Assembly: GCA_035575035.1 (NCBI GenBank)
Contig: DATLYH010000134.1
Span: 1 to 44,094, forward strand
Source: DATLYH01 sp035575035
GTDB taxonomy: Bacteria; Planctomycetota; Planctomycetia; Gemmatales; Gemmataceae
DNA length: 44,094 nucleotides
Direction of reading: 5' to 3'
In this document: positions 16,308-24,986 of the stretch, in pieces
Position numbering within the stretch: the stretch's first letter is position 1
Layout: every line of letters begins with the position of its first letter
Notes under the pieces: generated by a model
Database searches by the model: none
What the model was told of the DNA's origin: nothing
Seen by the model: only the letters and a program-made list of their open reading frames with translations
Program-made: the position numbers and the translations under genes

Positions 16308-18605
16308 TTAGAAGAAGAATACAACCTTTTCGTAGAAGAATTCCCAGACACCATAGAACAGCGAATAGCCCATGCGGTGATGGCCGCAGCGCACCTTGGC
16401 GTTGACCTGGGTGTCCGCCAACAGCAGCCGCTGCGGGATCTGCTTCTCTGCCGGGATGTCGTCGCCGCTGATCCGGACGCGGGCCACGACCACCGGTTCA
16501 GCTTCGTTGTTCTCATCGCGGTGTTGGTCGGCGGCGCCGGCCAACTTGCTCCGGGTCAGTTTGCCCTTGAACACCTCGGTCGGGGCGCTCTTGACCAGCA
16601 GGTCTACCTCCAACTCCGACTCCTTCAGCAAGTCCTGCTGGTCCGCCTTCAGCACCCCCAGGCCACGCATCCGCTCTTGCAGGTCGCGCAAGGGAAGCGC
16701 CTGCATCTCGGCCAGGGCCTCCTTGCTCACCGTACCCGCTTCGGCCGCGGCCTCGAGCACGCCGAGCAGCTCCTCCCGCTTCTGCCGGTCCGCCCGATCG
16801 AAGGCCTGCAAGACCTGGCCGATGTGCTTCTGCGGGATCTTCAGCACCACTTCCCACGGCCCCTCGCGGTAGCCCAGACGCAGCAGCGGGTCGGAGGGCT
16901 TGACCTCGGCGTCGGTCAGCCGCTCCTTGTAGTCCCAACTCAGGACGGTCCAGCGGGGGTTGCCCTGGACCACGCTGTCCTCGGGGAAGCGGGGCGAGCG
17001 CAGCCAGAAGTAGCCGGGCCGGCCGGGCACCGAGTTGGTGGCGGCGACCCAGGCGTTGTATTCCTGGCTCTTGGCGTCCAGGACCGCCTTCTGCTTCTCG
17101 ATCTCCGTGGTGATCAGGGTCCGCTCAATCGGGTTGTTGGCATTGGTCAACTGGTTGGTCAGCTGATCGATCAGGTTCTGGGCGCCGCGGACTTCGGCCT
17201 GAAGGTTCTCGAGCTTGATCTTTAACTCGCGGTCGAACATCAGCACCAGGTTCTCGTGCTCGCCCACTTCCTGGCCGGCGTCCACATTGAAGCGGACGAC
17301 GTGCCCCTTGGTCGGCGAGTAGACCCAGTAGCGTTCCTCGGGCAAAAGTTGGCCGGTGGCATCCATCTTGAGCGGGTAGGGGACAAAGTAGAGCACGCCG
17401 ATGAGGATGAGCAGGGCGGCGGCGATGCCCCAGAGGATGGCGCGGGTCTTGCCGCCCAGCCCCTCCTGGACGCGGGCAATCGGCATCCAGATGAAGCGGA
17501 AGGGGATGCGGCGGTGTTCGACGGCGTTGTACAGGGCGCTGGCAGCATGGCGGGCCAGCACCTCCTGGCGGGCAATCAGCTGCTCCGGGGCGGCGGCCGG
17601 CTCGAAGCATTCCATCATCAGCACCGAGCGCGGCGGCTTCCTGGGCTTGTTCTCTTCGGTTGTCTCCCGCTCATCGCGCAGCGGGATGATGCAGAGCAGC
17701 TTGCTGGCGCTCTCCTCCAGGTAGGCGTCGAGCGCCTGGAGCACCTCGGGCGGCAGGCTATCATCCTTGGTGCCGGTGTAGACCAGCTTCTCGCCCCAGG
17801 CCAGCACGCGGTCGAACAGCTTGCGCATCCGCTGCACCAGGTTGGAGCGTTTCTCGACAACATCGGCACCGCTGACCGCCTCGACAACGACACGCTTGCC
17901 GTAGCGGACGCCGACACTGACGCGGTCACAGTCGATCAGCCGCCGGCCCTCGTTGGCGACGCGGTAGGCGACCTCGACGGGGTTGAGGCTCTCGTGGATC
18001 TGCCGGGCGAACAGCTCCATCTTGGTCCATAACTCCTGCTGGCCGATCATCTCGCCCAGCAGCCGATTACGCAGGTAGCGCGAAGCCAGCTCCCCCATGT
18101 GGACCAGGAACTGGAGGAAGCCCTGGATGGCGCTGGGATGCCGGTTGGGGTCTTGCCAGACCTCGATCAGGCCCTGGACCTGGTTGCCCATCATGATCGG
18201 GGCGAGCAGGAGCAGGTAGTCGGTGGGGTTGCCGGGGGCGGGAGCGCCGACCTGACCGGTGCCAACGCTGGACTGCGGCTGCAAGCAGAGCGGCCGGGCC
18301 TGCTGGACCGCCTGGCGGAGTAGCTCGCCGTGCTGCTCCTTGGCGGCGTCGCTTCTGTCCAGGCCGACCTTCTGCATCTGGACCTGGGCCTGCAGTTGCA
18401 GGTTGCCATGTGGCGTGCGGGTCCAGACGGCGCCGGCCGGGGCCGCCAGCGCTTGCAGCACCCGCGTCAGGAACTCCCCGAAGTAATCGGCCGGCGCCAG
18501 GTCCATCTCCGAAAGGCGGGCCACCTCCTCGCGGAGACGGTTGATGTGTCTACGCGTCTGCTCGATCACTTTGGGATCGACATGGGGATGCTGTGTGCCG
18601 GCCAC
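16308..18605 (-). CDS. Tandem GAF - membrane helix - HlyD adaptor protein
   Basis: 765 residues from a GTG at 18605, which has GAGG seven bases upstream; a TTG at 18629 would add eight residues but has no ribosome site. A short coiled coil (RRHINRLREEVARLSEM) is followed by two GAF-like domains: about 40-178 (GAVWTRTPHGNLQLQAQ; GLIEVWQDP) and about 190-365 (DCDRVSVGVRYGKRVVVEAV; LLCIIPLRDE; SVLMMECFEP). One membrane helix follows (about 389-409, AILWGIAAALLILIGVLYFV). Then come a biotinyl-lipoyl half (VYSPTKGHVVRFNVDAGQEV), a coiled coil and an HlyD-type barrel, ending in an aromatic hydrophobic tail (FYGVWEFFYEKVVFFF). The layout puts a cytoplasmic sensor on a periplasmic adaptor. First gene of the group. 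Confidence 0.88.
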   Translation of the reverse strand: MAGTQHPHVDPKVIEQTRRHINRLREEVARLSEMDLAPADYFGEFLTRVLQALAAPAGAVWTRTPHGNLQLQAQVQMQKVGLDRSDAAKEQHGELLRQAVQQARPLCLQPQSSVGTGQVGAPAPGNPTDYLLLLAPIMMGNQVQGLIEVWQDPNRHPSAIQGFLQFLVHMGELASRYLRNRLLGEMIGQQELWTKMELFARQIHESLNPVEVAYRVANEGRRLIDCDRVSVGVRYGKRVVVEAVSGADVVEKRSNLVQRMRKLFDRVLAWGEKLVYTGTKDDSLPPEVLQALDAYLEESASKLLCIIPLRDERETTEENKPRKPPRSVLMMECFEPAAAPEQLIARQEVLARHAASALYNAVEHRRIPFRFIWMPIARVQEGLGGKTRAILWGIAAALLILIGVLYFVPYPLKMDATGQLLPEERYWVYSPTKGHVVRFNVDAGQEVGEHENLVLMFDRELKIKLENLQAEVRGAQNLIDQLTNQLTNANNPIERTLITTEIEKQKAVLDAKSQEYNAWVAATNSVPGRPGYFWLRSPRFPEDSVVQGNPRWTVLSWDYKERLTDAEVKPSDPLLRLGYREGPWEVVLKIPQKHIGQVLQAFDRADRQKREELLGVLEAAAEAGTVSKEALAEMQALPLRDLQERMRGLGVLKADQQDLLKESELEVDLLVKSAPTEVFKGKLTRSKLAGAADQHRDENNEAEPVVVARVRISGDDIPAEKQIPQRLLLADTQVNAKVRCGHHRMGYSLFYGVWEFFYEKVVFFF

Positions 18606-19118
18606 GGTAAACCTCGCAGGGTAAACCAAAAGACAAAAGAAGGGTCCAGGGAGGACTACAAGTCCCCTCTATGGTAGTTTGGGTTCCGGCAGGGAGCAAC
18701 TGTCTGCTCCTATGTTAATACCATCATATTTTTCCGGGCCGTGACGACTTTTTTTCGATTTTTTTGGGAAAAGATTTCTTTCCGTCCCACGGCGGAATTT
18801 TGGGGCGAGGCACGAATCAGAACATTCCATCTCGGCAGTCTGCATCCCCCTCCACTCGCCCCCGATCTTCAAGCGAGCGCTAAGGGGAGAATGACAGGTG
18901 GCGGAATGACATTGCCGTCCCCTGGTGCCCAGCTGTTTTTATTTTCCCACATCCTAATACGAAATCGGGGAACGCGCCGGACCAAAAAACTTGGGAAGGC
19001 GGGCAAATCCGACTCGGTAGAAGGGCTGATAGTCCTATGGCAGGTGTACAGGGATTGACGAAGAAAGGAGTAGGGGGAAGGTTGCCGGATGAGCAGGACC
19101 GGCGCCGAAGGCAAACGG
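18606..19118. other. Gene-free, relatively AT-rich region upstream of the envelope trio
   Basis: No convincing gene on either strand. The part from 18715 to 18790 has runs of T (A on the other strand) unlike the rest of the window. Reading leftward, TATGAT (complement near 18723-18728) is a possible -10 box for the GAF-HlyD gene. It is followed by a 6-bp hairpin GGAGCA-loop-TGCTCC at 18693-18710. This is the likely promoter and leader of the 11554-18605 group. Promoter assignment is inference only. Confidence 0.4.
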
Positions 19119-19463
19119 TCAGGTGGTGGGGGGATGTTCGCTTTCCCAGGTGAGGATGGACTGCATCAGGTCGCAGGGATCGACATTCCGGGTCGGCAGC
19201 GGCCAGCCGAAACGCTCGGTGGCGGCCAGCTGAATGGCGGCGGCGCGGGCCGACTCGTAGCACCATAGCCGGACGAACCGGCCAATAGCCCGGCCGCGGC
19301 GGCAGAGGTTCCGGACCTGTTGCTCATCGGCCCCTTCCGAGTCGGCGACCTGCTCGGCCTGGTCGATCAGCCATTCTACCAGTAGCCGGGCCTCGGGGTC
19401 GCCGAGGTGGCGCGTCAGCGCCTCGTCGTGCAGGATCTGACTTAACAACGGCCTGGCCAGCAT
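19119..19463 (-). CDS. Hypothetical protein, 114 aa
   Basis: Start chosen at 19463 (MLARPLLSQILHDEALTRHL) because AGGGAG lies seven bases upstream; the frame is open further up but that part is low quality. The protein is helical and soluble, with Cys residues in NLCRRGRAIGRFVRLWCYES and NVDPCDLMQS. No signal peptide, no known motif. It lies upstream of the GAF-HlyD gene on the same strand but 513 bp away, and is divergent from the exported protein at 19704. I do not recognise the family. Confidence 0.7.
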   Translation of the reverse strand: MLARPLLSQILHDEALTRHLGDPEARLLVEWLIDQAEQVADSEGADEQQVRNLCRRGRAIGRFVRLWCYESARAAAIQLAATERFGWPLPTRNVDPCDLMQSILTWESEHPPTT

Positions 19464-19703
19464 CCGCGTCTCCCTGCCGGCGCGGCCCGGGAGCGCACCG
19501 GGCGCCCCGCTGAACCGCTGCTGGACTATCGCTACGCCAATGGGAAGGCGGGCCTTATAACCACCGCCGGCCGGGAGGGCAACGGCAATCCGTGCGGCCC
19601 CGCAACCGCACCCCCGCTTGACGCGCGGCCCTCGCCGCAGTAGAGTCCCGCCCCACATGGCCGGGTTCCGGACCACCTTCGGGACTCATGGGAGGAAATA
19701 ACG

Positions 19704-21053
19704 ATGCCTATCGGGTGTGCTCTGGGGGTCATCCTCGCGCTGCTGGCCGGCGCCGGCGGAGCCTCCGCCCAGCCCAAGTATCTGCTGGCCGAGACGGTCA
19801 AGGAAGGCGATTGCTTCCACGTTCAGATAGACCTGACCCTCCAGGGCGAGTTGCGTATCAGCCGGGACGGCAAACCGACCTCCCTGAAATTGACGGCAGC
19901 CGTCTCCCACGAGTTCTCCGAGCGCGTCCTCCACGTTGGCCCAACCGGCCTGGCCGACCGCTCGGCTCGCATCTACGAGACGGCCAAGGCCGAGATCACC
20001 GTTGCCGATAGCTGTTCCCGGCGTACCCTTCGGCCGGAGCGGCGGCTGGTGGCAGCCCAACGGCACAAGGATCAACCGCTGGCCTACAGCCCGGCGGGGC
20101 CGCTGACCTACGAGGAGGCCGAGCTGATCGGCGGACACTTTGATTCGCTCGCCCTGACCGGCCTGCTGCCGGGGCGGGAGGTGGCCGTCGGCGAGCGTTG
20201 GAAAGTGCCCCCGGCCGTCGTCCAGGCCCTGTGCCACTTCGAGGGCCTGACCGAACACGACCTGACCGGCAAGCTCGACAAGGTCGAGGGCAAGACGGCC
20301 CACGTGTCGATCACCGGTTCGGCCACCGGCATCGACCTGGGGGCCCTGGTCAAGTTGAAAGTCGAGGCCGTGTGCCGGTTCGACCTGGAGTCGGGTCGGC
20401 TGGTCCGGCTGGAGTGGAAGCAGCACGACGAGCGCGAGCAGGGCCCGGCCAATCCCGCTGCCACTCTGCGGGCCGCCACGGTGCTGAGGCGGACGCCTAT
20501 CGAACCGCCATCCTCCCTGTCGCTGGTCGCCCTGGTCTCGGTGCCGGTTGACTTCAACCCGCCCGAGCCGATGATTCAGATTGCGTATCGCGATCCGCAG
20601 GGCCGCTTCGAGCTGATGCACGGCCGGGAGTGGCACTTGGTTGGCCAGACGGCGGACCATGTGATCTTGCGGATGCTCGACCGCGGCGACTTTGTGGCCC
20701 AGCTGACCGTCACGCCGTGGACGCCGGCCGAGAAGGGGAAGCACCTATCGCCGGAGGCCTTCAAGGAAGCGATGGCCGACACGCCGGGCTGGGAGCCGGA
20801 TCGGGAGCTGCAAGCCGGCGAGGTCCCGGCGGCAGATGGCCGCTGGATCTACCGCATCTCGGCGGTGGGGTCTCTGGACGGTGTGGAGGTGCTCCAGAAC
20901 TTCTACCTGGTGGCCGGTCCCGGCGGTGAGCAGGTGGTGCTGGCATTCACCATGTCCCCCAAGCAGGCCGAGCGCCTCGGCTCGCGCGACCTGGCCATCG
21001 TCGGCAGCGTCGATTTCCCCTCCAGCCGCAAGGACGCGCCGACGAAGCCGTGA
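19704..21053 (+). CDS. Exported hypothetical protein, 449 aa
   Basis: Signal peptide at the N-terminus (MPIGCALGVILALLAGAGGASAQ), cleavage likely after ASA, then an all-beta mature domain. Sections such as GRWKVPPAVVQALCHFEGL-like text (residues 165-185) and the repeated beta pattern with RLVRLEWKQHDE suggest a large beta-sandwich, similar in style to other planctomycete periplasmic proteins, but I recognise no specific family. No lipobox, no membrane anchor. A GGAGG sits ten or so bases before the ATG (GGGAGGAAATAACG). The gene ends against glmS with a perfect hairpin between them. Confidence 0.85.
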   Translation: MPIGCALGVILALLAGAGGASAQPKYLLAETVKEGDCFHVQIDLTLQGELRISRDGKPTSLKLTAAVSHEFSERVLHVGPTGLADRSARIYETAKAEITVADSCSRRTLRPERRLVAAQRHKDQPLAYSPAGPLTYEEAELIGGHFDSLALTGLLPGREVAVGERWKVPPAVVQALCHFEGLTEHDLTGKLDKVEGKTAHVSITGSATGIDLGALVKLKVEAVCRFDLESGRLVRLEWKQHDEREQGPANPAATLRAATVLRRTPIEPPSSLSLVALVSVPVDFNPPEPMIQIAYRDPQGRFELMHGREWHLVGQTADHVILRMLDRGDFVAQLTVTPWTPAEKGKHLSPEAFKEAMADTPGWEPDRELQAGEVPAADGRWIYRISAVGSLDGVEVLQNFYLVAGPGGEQVVLAFTMSPKQAERLGSRDLAIVGSVDFPSSRKDAPTKP

Positions 21054-21094
21054 GCAGGGAGCCGACGTCGCCAGACTTCGGGGAATGTCGCGGA

Positions 21095-21118
21095 GGCCGA
21101 ACGCGGGCGCGTTCGGCC
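21095..21118. terminator. Perfect 10-bp hairpin between convergent genes
   Basis: GGCCGAACGC (21095-21104), loop GGGC, GCGTTCGGCC (21109-21118). It lies between the ends of two converging genes (21053 and 21132), where a bidirectional terminator is expected. No T-tract on either side, so strength is uncertain. Confidence 0.65.
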
Positions 21119-21131
21119 CCGGGAGGCGCTG

Positions 21132-22958
21132 CTATTCCACCGTCACACTCTTGGCCAGGTTGCGGGGTTTGTCCACGTCGCAGCCACGCAACAGGGCAAT
21201 GTGGTAGGCCAACAATTGCAACGGCACCACCGCCACCAGCGGCTGCAAATACTCCGGCACCTCCGGAATGTAAATCACCTCGTCGGCCCGCGCGGCCACC
21301 TCATCGTCTCCCTCGCAGGCCACGGCGATGACCGGCCCGCCCCGGGCCTTGATCTCTTCCAGATTGCTCATCACCTTGTCGAAGACCGCCCCGCGTGGGA
21401 CCAGGAAGACCGACGGCGTGTTGGCATCGACCAGGGCGATCGGACCATGCTTCATCTCCGCGGCCGGGTAGCCCTCGGCATGAATGTAGCTGATTTCCTT
21501 CAGTTTCAGCGCCCCTTCCAACGCTACCGGGTACAGGTACTGCCGCCCCAGGTAGAGGCAGTTATCCACCTGGTAGTAGCGCTGGGCAATCCGGCGGACG
21601 GTATCGTGGCAGGCGAGGGTGCGGCGGACGGCATCCGGCATGGCGCGGAGCCAGCGAATCATCTCCGTTCCTTGCAGGCTGGAGAGGTGGCGCATGCGGC
21701 CGAAATAGAGGGCGAGCATGGCCAGGACAGTGACCTGGGCGGTGAAGGCCTTGGTGCTGGCCACGCCGATCTCCGGCCCGGCATGCAGGTAAACGCCCCC
21801 GTCCGCTTCCCGGGCGATGGTGCTTCCCACCACATTGCAGATCGCCAATGTGGGGTGTCCCTTGCGTTTGGATTCGCGGAGGGCGGCGAGGGTGTCGGCC
21901 GTCTCCCCCGACTGGGTGATGGCCACGACGATGGTATTGCGGTCGATGGGGGGATTGCGGTAGCGGAACTCGCTGGCGTACTCGACCTCCACCGGGATGC
22001 GGGCGAATTCCTCGAACAGGTATTCGCCGACCAAGGCGGCGTGGTAGCTGGTGCCGCAACCGGTCAGGATGAGCCGCTCGGCCCGGCGGAGCTGCTGGGT
22101 ATCGAGGTTGAGACCGCCGAAATGGGCGCTGGCATCCGCATCGTCGAGCCGGCCGCGCATGGCGTTTTCCAGCGTCTCGGGTTGCTCGTAGATCTCCTTG
22201 AGCATGTAGTGCTCGAAGAGCCCCTTGTCGGCGTCGCTGGCGTCCCAGTCGATTTTGTGGACCGAGGCCTCCACCCGGGTGCGCTGGCGGTCGAGGATCT
22301 GCCAGGAGTCGGGGGTCAGCACGCACATCTGGTGGTCTTGCAGGTAGACCACCTTCTCGGTCTGGCCAAGCAGGGCGCTGGGATCGCTGGCCAGGAAGTG
22401 CTCCCCCTGGCCCAGGCCGAGCACCAGCGGGCTGCCGAGCCGGGCGCCGACCACCACGTCGGGGTTGCGCGGGCTGATGACGGCCAGGCCATAGGTCCCC
22501 TTCAACAAGGTCAGCACCTTGGCTACCGCCTCGGCCAGGTCGCCGTTAAGGTGCAGGGCGATCAGCTGGGCGATCACCTCGGTGTCGGTGTCGCTCTGGA
22601 AGGAGATCCCCTCGGCCTGGAGCTGGCGTTTGAGGGTGGCGTAGTTTTCGATGACGCCGTTGTGGACGACGGCGACCAGGCCGTTGCCGCCGACGTGCGG
22701 ATGGGCGTTGACGTCGGTGGCCGGACCGTGGGTGGCCCAGCGAGTGTGGCTGATGCCGATGCATCCGGGAGCGGGCCGTTGCCGCAGGTGCTCGGCCAGC
22801 TCGGCGATCCGGCCGGCGCGCTTGCGGAGGTGGAGGCGGGCGCCGGTGAGGGTAGCCAGGCCAGCGCTGTCATAGCCGCGATACTCCAGGCGGTGCAGCC
22901 CCTCCAGGAGGATCGGCTCGGCCTCCCGGCGGCCCACGTAGCCCACGATGCCACACAT
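21132..22958 (-). CDS. glmS: Glutamine-fructose-6-phosphate aminotransferase (isomerizing)
   Basis: Makes glucosamine 6-phosphate from fructose 6-phosphate and glutamine, the entry to UDP-GlcNAc. 608 residues, full length. The nucleophile Cys2 follows the initiator Met (MCGIVGYVG). The glutaminase domain has GYDSAG, HTRWATHGP and HNGVIENY. Two SIS domains follow (LTGCGTSYHAALVGEYLFEE; ITQSGETADTLAAL; LYLGRQYLYPVALEGALKLKE), and the end is KPRNLAKSVTVE, as usual. The start has a strong GGAGGTAAGGGC before the ATG. No glmS ribozyme is expected: only 178 bp separate it from the divergent hydrolase and I see no ribozyme core. Confidence 0.97.
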   Translation of the reverse strand: MCGIVGYVGRREAEPILLEGLHRLEYRGYDSAGLATLTGARLHLRKRAGRIAELAEHLRQRPAPGCIGISHTRWATHGPATDVNAHPHVGGNGLVAVVHNGVIENYATLKRQLQAEGISFQSDTDTEVIAQLIALHLNGDLAEAVAKVLTLLKGTYGLAVISPRNPDVVVGARLGSPLVLGLGQGEHFLASDPSALLGQTEKVVYLQDHQMCVLTPDSWQILDRQRTRVEASVHKIDWDASDADKGLFEHYMLKEIYEQPETLENAMRGRLDDADASAHFGGLNLDTQQLRRAERLILTGCGTSYHAALVGEYLFEEFARIPVEVEYASEFRYRNPPIDRNTIVVAITQSGETADTLAALRESKRKGHPTLAICNVVGSTIAREADGGVYLHAGPEIGVASTKAFTAQVTVLAMLALYFGRMRHLSSLQGTEMIRWLRAMPDAVRRTLACHDTVRRIAQRYYQVDNCLYLGRQYLYPVALEGALKLKEISYIHAEGYPAAEMKHGPIALVDANTPSVFLVPRGAVFDKVMSNLEEIKARGGPVIAVACEGDDEVAARADEVIYIPEVPEYLQPLVAVVPLQLLAYHIALLRGCDVDKPRNLAKSVTVE

Positions 22959-23136
22959 GCCCTTACCTCCTCAATTGGCCGGTTGGTCGGAATCGTTTCC
23001 CTACGGCGGGCGCAGGGACAGGTACCCGACTATACGCCGTCGGCAACAATTCCACAACGCCGCTCCTTGTCCGCAGGAGACAGCGGAATTAAGGTAACTG
23101 CGTTGACCCGCGAAGCCCGGCAACCCGGAGGACCTG

Positions 23137-24495
23137 TTGATGGTTGACGCCGTCTCCCCGACCCGCGACGCCCTGCTTCCCCAATGGCACGACGCCCTCG
23201 CTTTCGCCGCCGAGCAGGCCCGCCGCATCTTGACGAGTTACCCCGGCTACTATCCGATGTACACCGTCGGCGGGAAGTGGAACCGCGAGGGGGAGCGCTG
23301 GACGCACTGGTGCGAGGGCTTCTTCCCCGGCATCCTCTGGCTGCTGCACAAGCACACCGGCGACCCCGAGTGGCGCCGCTGGGCTGAAGAGTACAGCCGG
23401 CCGCTGGAGCCGCGGAAGCATGACCGGACGGTGCACGACCTCGGCTTCATCTTCTTCTCGACCTACCTGCGCTGGTATCGGCTGACCGGCGATGCCGCCC
23501 TGCGCGAGGTACTGATCGAGGCCGGGCGGACGCTGGCCCTGCGCCGGCAGAAGGGGGGCTATCTGGCGTCGTTCGTCGGGCCGCAGTCGCTGTTCATCGA
23601 CATCATGATGAACGTCGGCCTCATCTTCTGGGCCGCCAACGCGACCGGGGATGATCACCTGCGTCAGGTCGCCTTGGAGCATTGCCGGACGACCGCGAAG
23701 TACCTGGTCCGGCCCGACGGCGGCACGGCCCACGAGGGCATCTTCGACGTGGCGACGGGGCAGTTCCTGCGTCAAAGCACCCATCAGGGATGGAAGCCGG
23801 AAAGCACCTGGTCGCGCGGCCTGGCCTGGGCGCTGTACGGGTTCACGGCGGCGCATCGGCTCAGCGGCGAGGAAGAATTCCTGGCCACGGCCCGGCGCTG
23901 CGCGGACTTCTACTTGCGACGGGCGCCGGCGGGGCTGGTGCCGTACTGGGACTTCGATCTGCCGCCCCCCTCACCCTTACCCTCTCCCCCAGCAGCTGGG
24001 GGAGAGGGTAAAGGCTTTTCCTCCCCTCTCCCCTCCCGGGGGGAAGAGGGTAAGGGCTTTTCCTCCCCTCTCCCCTCCCGGGGGGAAGAGGGTAAGGGCT
24101 TTTCCTCCCCTCTCCCCCCGCGGGGGGAAGAGGGTAAGGGCTTTTCCTCCCCTCTCCCCCCCCGGGGGGGAGAGGGTAAGGGTGAGGGGGGGCTGCACCT
24201 CTGGGACAGTTCCGCCGGCGCCATCGCGGCCAGCGGGCTGTGGGACCTCGCCGAGGCGGTCAGCGATCCGGCCGAGCAGGAGCGCTACCGCGGGGCGGCC
24301 CTGACCATCCTGCAAACCCTCTGCTCCGACCGGTTCCTGGCGCGCGGCCGGCCGGAGTGGGAAGGGATTCTCCTGCACGGCGTCTACCACTACCATAAGG
24401 GCCTGGGTGTGGACGAGTCGGTGGCCTGGGGCGAACACTTCTTTGTCGAGGCGTTGGTGAAAGCGGCCGCCGGCCGGTCAGAAGCGGCATGGTGA
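23137..24495 (+). CDS. GH88 unsaturated glucuronyl hydrolase with in-frame repeat insertion
   Basis: Family 88 hydrolases remove unsaturated uronic acid from oligosaccharides made by polysaccharide lyases. The alpha/alpha-barrel landmarks are present: GGKWNREGERWTHWCEGFFPG, HDLGFIFF with D100, and the conserved FIDIMMNVGLIFWA with D154; these two aspartates match the catalytic pair of the family. WSRGLAWALYGF and HLWDSSAGAIAASGLWDL follow. Between the last two, residues about 277-351 are a repeat-encoded insertion (GKGFSSPLPSRGEE four times). Without it the protein would be about 377 residues, the normal size. No signal peptide is visible. GGAGG lies nine bases before the ATG. Ends three bases before the phosphodiesterase gene. 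Confidence 0.9.
   Translation: MMVDAVSPTRDALLPQWHDALAFAAEQARRILTSYPGYYPMYTVGGKWNREGERWTHWCEGFFPGILWLLHKHTGDPEWRRWAEEYSRPLEPRKHDRTVHDLGFIFFSTYLRWYRLTGDAALREVLIEAGRTLALRRQKGGYLASFVGPQSLFIDIMMNVGLIFWAANATGDDHLRQVALEHCRTTAKYLVRPDGGTAHEGIFDVATGQFLRQSTHQGWKPESTWSRGLAWALYGFTAAHRLSGEEEFLATARRCADFYLRRAPAGLVPYWDFDLPPPSPLPSPPAAGGEGKGFSSPLPSRGEEGKGFSSPLPSRGEEGKGFSSPLPPRGEEGKGFSSPLPPRGGEGKGEGGLHLWDSSAGAIAASGLWDLAEAVSDPAEQERYRGAALTILQTLCSDRFLARGRPEWEGILLHGVYHYHKGLGVDESVAWGEHFFVEALVKAAAGRSEAAW
23965..24191. repeat. Palindromic element with 24-bp terminal inverted repeats inside GH88 gene
   Basis: Arms 23965-23988 and 24168-24191 are perfect inverted copies (left arm begins CCCCCCTCACCCTTACCC). Between them four 42-bp units start at 24009, 24051, 24093 and 24135, each with a palindromic CTCTCCCC-CCCGGGGGG-type core and an AGGGCTTTTCC spacer. 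The 42-bp period is a multiple of three, so the gene remains open. No transposase is encoded. Related shorter copies are at 24987-25079 and 38606-38643. Confidence 0.9.
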
Positions 24496-24498
24496 GTC

Positions 24499-24984
24499 AT
24501 GCAGATCGCGATTCTCAGCGACACGCACAGCCGATACCCGACGGTGGCGAAGGCGCTCCAGATGCTGCAAGCCCGCCGCATCAACTTCGTGCTCCACTGC
24601 GGCGACATCGACGACGCCGAGACAGTCTGGCTGTTCCAGGGTTTCACCGCCCATTTTGTCTTCGGCAACTGCGATGTCGAGCATGCCCGCCTGCGCCAGG
24701 CAATCCACGGCATCGGCGCGACGCTGCACGAGGGCTGGGGCAACCTGGAACTGGAGGGAGTGAAGATGGCCTTCCTGCACGGCGACGACCGCCGGCTAAT
24801 GCAGGACGTGGAGAACAGCGGCGTTTTCGACTTCCTGTTCTACGGCCACACCCACCAGGCGGAGGAACACCGGACCGGCCCGACGCGCGTGCTCAACCCG
24901 GGGGCGCTGCACCGGGCGCGGGTGAAGACCATGGCGGTGCTCGACCTGGCGACCGGCACGGTGGAATCGGTGGTGGTAGATTAG
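24499..24984 (+). CDS. YfcE/MJ0936-family metallophosphoesterase
   Basis: 161 residues with all metal-binding motifs of calcineurin-like phosphodiesterases: SDTHSRYP (7-14), HCGDID (about 33-38), FGNCDVEH (about 55-62), HGDDRR (about 94) and GHTHQAE (about 114), then LNPGALHRARVK near the end. The family cleaves phosphodiesters with two metal ions in the cytoplasm; the real substrate is unknown. It begins three bases after the GH88 stop and is probably translated from the same message, although no shared function is obvious. Confidence 0.92.
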   Translation: MQIAILSDTHSRYPTVAKALQMLQARRINFVLHCGDIDDAETVWLFQGFTAHFVFGNCDVEHARLRQAIHGIGATLHEGWGNLELEGVKMAFLHGDDRRLMQDVENSGVFDFLFYGHTHQAEEHRTGPTRVLNPGALHRARVKTMAVLDLATGTVESVVVD

Positions 24985-24986
24985 AA

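Noticed and set aside
22959..23136. glmS ribozyme or riboswitch upstream of glmS
   Set aside because: The leader is short and I see no ribozyme core; a plain GGAGG ribosome site precedes the ATG.
23965..24191. Insertion sequence inside the GH88 gene
   Set aside because: No transposase and no target duplication I can identify; it is a short palindromic element.
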